From Pyrobaculum sp. (GTDB lineage Archaea > Thermoproteota > Thermoprotei > Thermoproteales > Thermoproteaceae), in NCBI GenBank assembly GCA_020833205.1, contig JAJHQT010000035.1:1-8841 (forward strand): a DNA stretch of 8,841 nucleotides, read 5' to 3'. The first letter of the stretch is position 1, and every line of letters begins with the position of its first letter. The position numbers and the translations under genes were made by a program. The notes under the pieces were generated by a model. It did not search any database. It saw only the letters and a program-made list of their open reading frames with translations, and was not told where the DNA came from. Shown piece after piece: positions 5,840-8,841 of the stretch.

Positions 5840-6358
5840 CCGGAGCCCCCCTCACAGGCGGCCATACGGCAGTCTCGGAGGGCTGACCCTGCCGAATCCC
5901 AGGAGTCACAGACTTAAATACATTACGCCGCCCTCCAAAAACAAGCCCTCAAAGGTCCACAAGCCGCGGCCTACACCGCCACGCCCAGGCGTCTCCTCCA
6001 GAACCCCCTCTCTACCGCCCTCACTAAGCCACACCCTCAGCCACGGCAGAGGGCTCTGCGACGGGCGTGCAGCCAGCCGCCGGAACCCTCTCCGGGATCT
6101 GCCGAAGGCCGACGCCAGCTCAGAAGCCGGCGAGCCGCCGCCCAGCAGACGCCTCGCGTGAGCTAGTTTGCAACGTTTCGCATTTTGTCGGAGACCGCCG
6201 TGGTGATAGCCGCCGCGGCGCTGGATTCCTCGGCGTTGGCTTCCAAAGCGGCGATGTGGCGAGCGACTCAGCGCCGAAGAAATAGAAACAAGGCCCACCC
6301 TGGGCGGCAAGAAGTAAAAAACAAGCTAAAACTAAATAAATTCTAGTAAAGCAGACAT
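5840..6358. other. 519-base stretch without a convincing gene; short inverted repeats and a possible promoter
   Basis: No reading frame here has a recognisable protein. The + strand is pyrimidine-rich around 5940-6040. Short inverted repeats are frequent: CGGCAG 5867-5872 with CTGCCG 5889-5894; GCAGAG 6046-6051 with CTCTGC 6054-6059; CCGGA 6080-6084 with TCCGG 6091-6095; and GCCCA/TGGGC near 6293-6306. A TATA-like TTAAATA at 5914-5920 could direct + strand transcription from about 5940, or - strand transcription from about 5893. On the - strand a stretch reading IAALEANAEESSAAAAITTA (roughly 6190-6250) is protein-like but is closed by a stop just upstream and has no normal start, so it may be a decayed gene end. 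A structured RNA is the other possibility; I see no match to SRP RNA or RNase P RNA. Confidence 0.4.
6333..6340 (+). promoter_or_regulatory. TATA box of the 6359 gene
   Basis: TAAATAAA sits in an A-rich patch and is centred about 22 bases upstream of the ATG at 6359. There is no ribosome binding site before the ATG (GCAGACAT), so a leaderless mRNA is likely. This promoter is one of the stronger arguments that the following ORF is a real gene. Confidence 0.6.
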
Positions 6359-6772
6359 ATGGCGTTTAGAACTAAAACGAGAAATCGTGACGTGAGGAAG
6401 GCCATTTCGGCGCTCAAAACGGCTTTTGGTAGCCTAGAGGGCTGGGAGCTTGTGCAGTCTGGCCCCAAGTCGTTTGAATGGTTACGGCGCGACGGAGTTC
6501 TGTGCATAAGACTCAACGCCGTACTGCGAGACGCAGAGCCCTCCTCTTGCTGGGTCTCGGTCGGCGAATGCGACAGAGTTACCCCCTTTGTGACTGTTAA
6601 ATGGGAGGAGGGGGTCGTGGACAGCGTCTACTTCGACGCCGCCGGCAGGCGATACAGGATGCCGCAGAGAGATGAAAACCTCCTCGGGACGCTTCTCGTA
6701 CAAACATGCAAAAAACTGACACAACAGACGCTCGATCAAATTAACACAACCGTCTCTCAAAACACAGGTTAG
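6359..6772 (+). CDS. orphan hypothetical protein, 137 residues
   Basis: I do not recognise this protein. It opens with a basic N-terminus and a helix (about residues 8-25), then strands such as FEWLRRDGVLCIRLNAV (39-55) and CWVSVG (64-69), FVTVKWEEGVVDSVYFD (77-93), and ends in a polar, Q/T/N-rich tail (about 115-137). Cysteines are at 49, 64, 71 and 117 without a metal-binding spacing. The alpha-beta-beta order suggests a small globular domain; no membrane segment or signal peptide is seen. A well-placed TATA box supports expression. It stands alone between two gene-poor stretches of more than 500 bases, and its 5' codons are less GC-rich at third positions than the mqn genes, so acquisition as part of a small island is possible. 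The + strand frame is preferred over the - strand ORF 6482-6835, which lacks a promoter and good codon usage. Confidence 0.6.
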   Translation: MAFRTKTRNRDVRKAISALKTAFGSLEGWELVQSGPKSFEWLRRDGVLCIRLNAVLRDAEPSSCWVSVGECDRVTPFVTVKWEEGVVDSVYFDAAGRRYRMPQRDENLLGTLLVQTCKKLTQQTLDQINTTVSQNTG

Positions 6773-6776
6773 CCAA

Positions 6777-6813
6777 GCAGTATGCCCGCAGAGCTCTGCA
6801 AGGCGGGCACTGC
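6777..6813. repeat. inverted repeat just after the 6359 gene
   Basis: GCAGTATGCCCGC (6777-6789) pairs with GCGGGCACTGC (6803-6813) except for one or two unpaired bases near the middle of the arm, and a second perfect palindrome, GCAGAGCTCTGC (6788-6799), sits in the loop. It begins 4 bases after the stop codon. In RNA it would form a stable GC-rich hairpin and could protect or end the mRNA, although archaeal termination normally uses T-tracts and none follows. Confidence 0.5.
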
Positions 6814-7104
6814 TCCAACCGCGCCGTAGTGACACATGATTACGATGCCGTCTTAAGGGTATAGAGATACGTCACTTTAGTCCTCCATAAGTCGGAGATG
6901 AGTCTGGCGTCGACTCATCCAGACGCGTCCAAGGCCGCGTCTGTCAGTGATACGAGTAGTGCCAGGTATTACCAAAGAAGCTTCGTCAGAGAGGTAGCGC
7001 CGAGCTGGCGGTGGCCTGGCGCGTCGATTCTCCGGCTGTGTAAGCATTGCGGGCAGACGGCGGGGAGACCGGCGCGTGTCGCTTGAAGCGGGGAGGTGGG
7101 CGGC

Positions 7105-7281
7105 GTGGAGCGGGTTCTTCTAGACTACGCGGGGAGACTGGTTGCAGGCGACTATCTGTAGGTCTCCGAGGGAGTCCGTGCCTCGTCGCTTCCGTCTGGT
7201 CTCGGCAGGTTCGACTTCGCGGCGGCTCTGGCGGTCGGCAGGAAACTGGGCAAGCCTGGGTCGGAAGGGCTAGATACTTAA
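7105..7281 (+). pseudogene. possible decayed gene with an internal stop
   Basis: From GTG 7105 the frame reads VERVLLDYAGRLVAGDYL, meets TAG at 7159-7161, and continues VSEGVRASSLPSGLGRFDFA, then AALAVGRKLGKPGSEGLDT, before TAA at 7279-7281. This frame looks much more protein-like than its alternatives, with ordinary helices and no long R/P/G runs. The GLG-FDFAAALAVGRKLGKP segment faintly recalls the C-terminal part of hydrogenase maturation proteases, but the match is too weak to name. It could also be chance coding in GC-rich DNA. It ends 30 bases before the convergent thiamine-binding gene's stop. Confidence 0.3.
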
Positions 7282-7311
7282 GACTCCTCGGGAGGCTTGG
7301 TTTCGGCTGGT

Positions 7312-7608
7312 TTACTCTACTCTGGCGATTTTTTCTTCTATGTAGAGTTCTTTGTCCATGCGTCTGTCTATCTTGATGGTGTAGAGTATGCGTTGGACGC
7401 CCATCTCTCTCAGCGCCTCTTCGATTTTGGCTAGGAGTTGCGTGAGTTGGTCGTAGGCGTCTATTTCGATGTCTGTGAAGCCGGCGCCTGTTCTGTACTT
7501 GAGGCCGGCGGCTTTTATGACTGCTGTAACTCTTTTGACGTATTCGCCGACTCCTGGCGAACATGTGCCGAGGGGCATCACCGCGAGACTTACCACCATC
7601 TTGGCCAT
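7312..7608 (-). CDS. MTH1187-family thiamine-binding protein
   Basis: This family (DUF77, YkoF-like ferredoxin fold) has small tetrameric cytosolic members, several reported to bind thiamine or a related pyrimidine; the role may be salvage, storage or sensing. The 98-residue product matches the whole family length: an N-terminal strand with VMPLGTCSPGVGEYVKRV (about 10-27), GLKYRTGAGFTDIEID (35-50), an amphipathic helix, and the conserved end GVQRILYTIKIDRRMDK (70-86) followed by EEKIARVE. The start is ATG at 7608, with an A/T box 24 bases upstream. It is divergent from the KaiC-like gene and shares its promoter region, 45 bases apart, so the two may respond together. No thiamine riboswitch is visible, and none would fit in the short leader. 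Confidence 0.85.
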   Translation of the reverse strand: MAKMVVSLAVMPLGTCSPGVGEYVKRVTAVIKAAGLKYRTGAGFTDIEIDAYDQLTQLLAKIEEALREMGVQRILYTIKIDRRMDKELYIEEKIARVE

Positions 7609-7625
7609 GGCTGTAGATACAAAAC

Positions 7626-7636
7626 GTTTTTTAAAC
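7626..7636. promoter_or_regulatory. single A/T box serving two divergent starts
   Basis: GTTTTTTAAAC contains the palindrome TTTAAA (7630-7635). Its centre is about 24 bases from the thiamine-binding gene's ATG (7608) and about 22 bases from the KaiC-like gene's GTG (7654). Both distances fit leaderless archaeal promoters, and no second A/T box is present in the 45-base gap. A symmetric TATA box can bind TBP either way round, so one site could drive both genes. This is inferred from spacing. Confidence 0.6.
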
Positions 7637-7653
7637 AGTTAATAGGGGGGTAC

Positions 7654-8457
7654 GTGAGGCGGGTTTCTACAGGCGTCGAGGTTCTCGACAAGGCGCTTGA
7701 GGGGGGCATCCCGCAGGGCTCATGGGTGGTGGCGACGGGCGAGCCCGGCGTGGGGAAGTCTATCCTATGTATCCACTTCGCCTATGCTGGGCTCAAGTCC
7801 GGCGACCCCGTGGTCTACGTCACCACGGAGCAGGAGTTCCGCGACGTGATGGAGCAGGCTAAGCAACTGGGGATGGACTTTTCTCAGTTCTCTGTCTACA
7901 ACATAGCGTGGCGAAAGGGGCCTGAGGAGCTTCCTGAGATTGTGGTGATCGACATATTTGGTCTCCTCAAGGTGGCGAGGCAGTTGACCGAGAAGAGCAA
8001 GGAGGAGAGTCCGGAGAAGGTGAGGCGCTACGCCGCGCTTTCCATAGACACGTTGATAGAGGCGATAAACGAGGCCTACGAGATCCTGGCCGTGGCCAAG
8101 GAGCGGGGGACGCCGGAGCGCCACGTCCGCCTCGTGATCGACTCCATGTCGGCCTTTTGGGTGGACAAGCCGGTCATGGCGCGGAAGTACTCGTACCAGC
8201 TGAAGATCGCGACGCATCGCGAAAACGTCACGGCTCTGCTCACAAGCCAGTACGCCCCCACCACGAGACAGGCCTTTGGCTTCGGCTTGGAGCACATCGC
8301 CGACGGGGTTATCCACATGTGGATGGACGACGTAGAGACGGCGAAGGAGATCCGGCGGTGGCTCATAATCAAGAAGATGAGGATGACTAACCACGCCACG
8401 AGGGCTTTTAGGGTTAAGATAGAGCCGGGGAAGGGGTTGGTGCTGGAGGGCGTCTAG
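7654..8457 (+). CDS. KaiC/RecA-like ATPase, single domain
   Basis: This 267-residue protein has one KaiC-type RecA domain. It opens with the typical STGVEVLDKALEGGIPQGS (residues 5-23), then Walker A GEPGVGKS (29-36), YVTTEQEFRDV (55-65), a helical insert rich in K and E (about 108-155), Walker B LVIDS (160-164, D163), LLTSQY (195-200), and the KaiC-like end DGVIHMW...RRWLIIKKMRMTNHA (217-248). Archaeal single-domain KaiC homologues are common and mostly uncharacterised; clock function is not implied. ATP binding is well supported and hydrolysis likely. GTG 7654 was chosen as start because family similarity begins right there and the TATA box is about 22 bases upstream; the frame is open further back only because it runs antisense to the thiamine-binding gene. 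Its stop overlaps the convergent 8454-8807 gene (CTAG). Confidence 0.85.
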   Translation: MRRVSTGVEVLDKALEGGIPQGSWVVATGEPGVGKSILCIHFAYAGLKSGDPVVYVTTEQEFRDVMEQAKQLGMDFSQFSVYNIAWRKGPEELPEIVVIDIFGLLKVARQLTEKSKEESPEKVRRYAALSIDTLIEAINEAYEILAVAKERGTPERHVRLVIDSMSAFWVDKPVMARKYSYQLKIATHRENVTALLTSQYAPTTRQAFGFGLEHIADGVIHMWMDDVETAKEIRRWLIIKKMRMTNHATRAFRVKIEPGKGLVLEGV

Positions 8458-8807
8458 AATATCTTCCTAGCTGTTTTTCGCCACTTATCCAGCAACGACT
8501 GTATATCGGGACCTGGGTCGCCGGTTTTTATGTAACGCCAAAAGTTGGGCAGGTGGGGGTTGCCCGTGGTGGCGTCCTCCAGAGCCAGAGCTACCGCAGT
8601 CGGCACGTCTCTGCCAGCGGCGGCGATGAGGGGGAGGTTTAGGTTTAGCTCCTTGGCGGCTAGGTAGCACATGAGTCTATACGGCTTGGGGCAGTGCGTA
8701 ATCACCTCCTCCACCAGCCTCTCGGAGGCGCGTATCTTCTTGACTACCGGTTTATTCCTGAAGGTTAAGGAGGCGAATAGGTAGCGGAGCCGCATCAACT
8801 GCTCCAC
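8454..8807 (-). CDS. hypothetical protein, 117 residues
   Basis: I do not recognise this protein. It is basic and mostly helical by appearance: MEQLMRLRYLFASL at the N-terminus, a helix with KPYRLMCYLAAKELNL (41-56), then LIAAAGRDVPTAVALALEDA (60-79), and a polar tail with PNFWRYIKTGDPGPDIQSLL (87-106) ending in KTARKIF. Two cysteines (39 and 47) are present; no membrane segment or catalytic pattern is evident. The LIAAAGRDVP stretch has a turn between hydrophobic segments but no Walker motif. The start is GTG at 8807, supported by a TATA box about 24 bases upstream; ATG at 8795 is the alternative. Its TAG (8456-8454) overlaps the KaiC-like gene's TAG (8455-8457), so the two convergent genes share CTAG with no room for a terminator. 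Confidence 0.65.
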   Translation of the reverse strand: MEQLMRLRYLFASLTFRNKPVVKKIRASERLVEEVITHCPKPYRLMCYLAAKELNLNLPLIAAAGRDVPTAVALALEDATTGNPHLPNFWRYIKTGDPGPDIQSLLDKWRKTARKIF

Positions 8808-8827
8808 ACGACCTCTTAACTGTGGGG

Positions 8828-8835
8828 TTATAAAG
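8828..8835 (-). promoter_or_regulatory. TATA box of the 8454-8807 gene
   Basis: The - strand reads CTTTATAACC, with TTATAAAG on the + strand at 8828-8835. Its centre is about 24 bases upstream of the GTG at 8807, again the leaderless spacing. This supports the GTG start over the internal ATG and supports the ORF as a real gene. Confidence 0.6.
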
Positions 8836-8841
8836 ATTAGA

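Larger units (their letters stand above)
6773..7311. other. 539-base stretch without an intact gene
   Basis: No intact gene is supported here. After the hairpin at 6777-6813 the DNA holds weak TATA-like sites (near 6851-6862, and TACTTAAG near 7275-7282), a GTGAC/GTCAC inverted repeat (about 6827 and 6875), and GCCAGG/CCTGGC arms (about 6960 and 7014). The 10-mer GCGGGGAGAC occurs at 7060-7069 and 7129-7138. The ORF at 6898-7086 shows no family resemblance. The right part contains the possible decayed frame listed separately at 7105-7281. No tRNA could be drawn from the TTCGA-containing stretch near 7210. Confidence 0.4.

Noticed and set aside
5906..6310. A 134-codon - strand ORF
   Set aside because: Its composition is dominated by R, G, S and P, as expected of a random frame in GC-rich DNA; no family resemblance or good start was seen.
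6890..6960. A possible C/D box guide RNA (GAGATGAGTC near 6893)
   Set aside because: A box C-like sequence is present, but no properly spaced CTGA and internal C'/D' boxes could be found.
6898..7086. A 62-codon ORF with a CKHCG motif
   Set aside because: A single C-x2-C pair, no promoter at the right spacing, a composition rich in S, A and R, and no recognisable family.
7060..7138. GCGGGGAGAC repeated 69 bases apart, considered as a CRISPR remnant
   Set aside because: Only two 10-base copies are present, with partial similarity after them, unequal flanks and no cas genes; GC-rich chance or an old duplication is simpler.
7200..7225. GGTTCGACTTC, resembling a tRNA T-arm
   Set aside because: The T-stem does not pair, and no acceptor, D or anticodon stems could be found around it, even allowing an intron.
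7438..7653. Long N-terminal extension of the KaiC-like ORF
   Set aside because: This part is antisense to the well-supported thiamine-binding gene and unlike KaiC; the promoter and family similarity both place the start at 7654.

Overview
The window looks like chromosomal DNA of a hyperthermophilic crenarchaeon of the order Thermoproteales, most likely Pyrobaculum or a close relative. The reasons are the GC-rich, tightly packed genes on both strands, the frequent GTG starts, A/T boxes 21 to 25 bases upstream of start codons (the pattern of leaderless archaeal mRNAs), and a large ORF resembling the paREP2b repeat family known from Pyrobaculum. All functional calls are by eye from translated sequence; no searches were run.

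Left region (1-2552). An operon-like pair on the + strand begins with the last 21 codons of an unidentified gene, joined by an ATGA overlap to a gene for an ABC transporter ATPase. The ATPase gene carries two lesions: a +1 frame change at a G-tract just before the Walker A motif, and about 1.8 kb of foreign DNA (roughly 341-2126) lodged between the Q-loop region and the signature motif. The insert carries a 488-codon paREP2b-like ORF on the - strand, an upstream stretch that looks like a frame-shifted relic, and a promoter preceded by three evenly spaced TACCTGT repeats.

Central region (2549-5839). This is a menaquinone block of the futalosine pathway: mqnC and mqnA in tandem on the - strand, 3 bases apart, and mqnE divergent on the + strand. 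Together they would turn chorismate into the enolpyruvyl benzoate ether (MqnA), then aminofutalosine (MqnE), and, after enzymes encoded elsewhere, cyclise the dehypoxanthine product (MqnC). A short MazG-type pyrophosphatase follows on its own promoter.

Right region (5840-8841). Two gene-poor stretches of about 520 and 540 bases, rich in short inverted repeats and with traces of decayed reading frames, flank an orphan 137-residue protein with a good promoter. Then come a divergent pair from a compact bidirectional promoter, an MTH1187-family thiamine-binding protein (-) and a single-domain KaiC/RecA-like ATPase (+), and finally a - strand hypothetical protein whose stop codon overlaps that of the KaiC-like gene.

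The clearest points for a second look are the doubly broken ABC gene with its inserted element, the LAGLIDADG-like motif in the paREP2b ORF, the repeat array at its promoter, and the unexplained gene-poor stretches around 6359-6772. I did not find a CRISPR array, tRNA, rRNA or a complete insertion sequence with terminal repeats.
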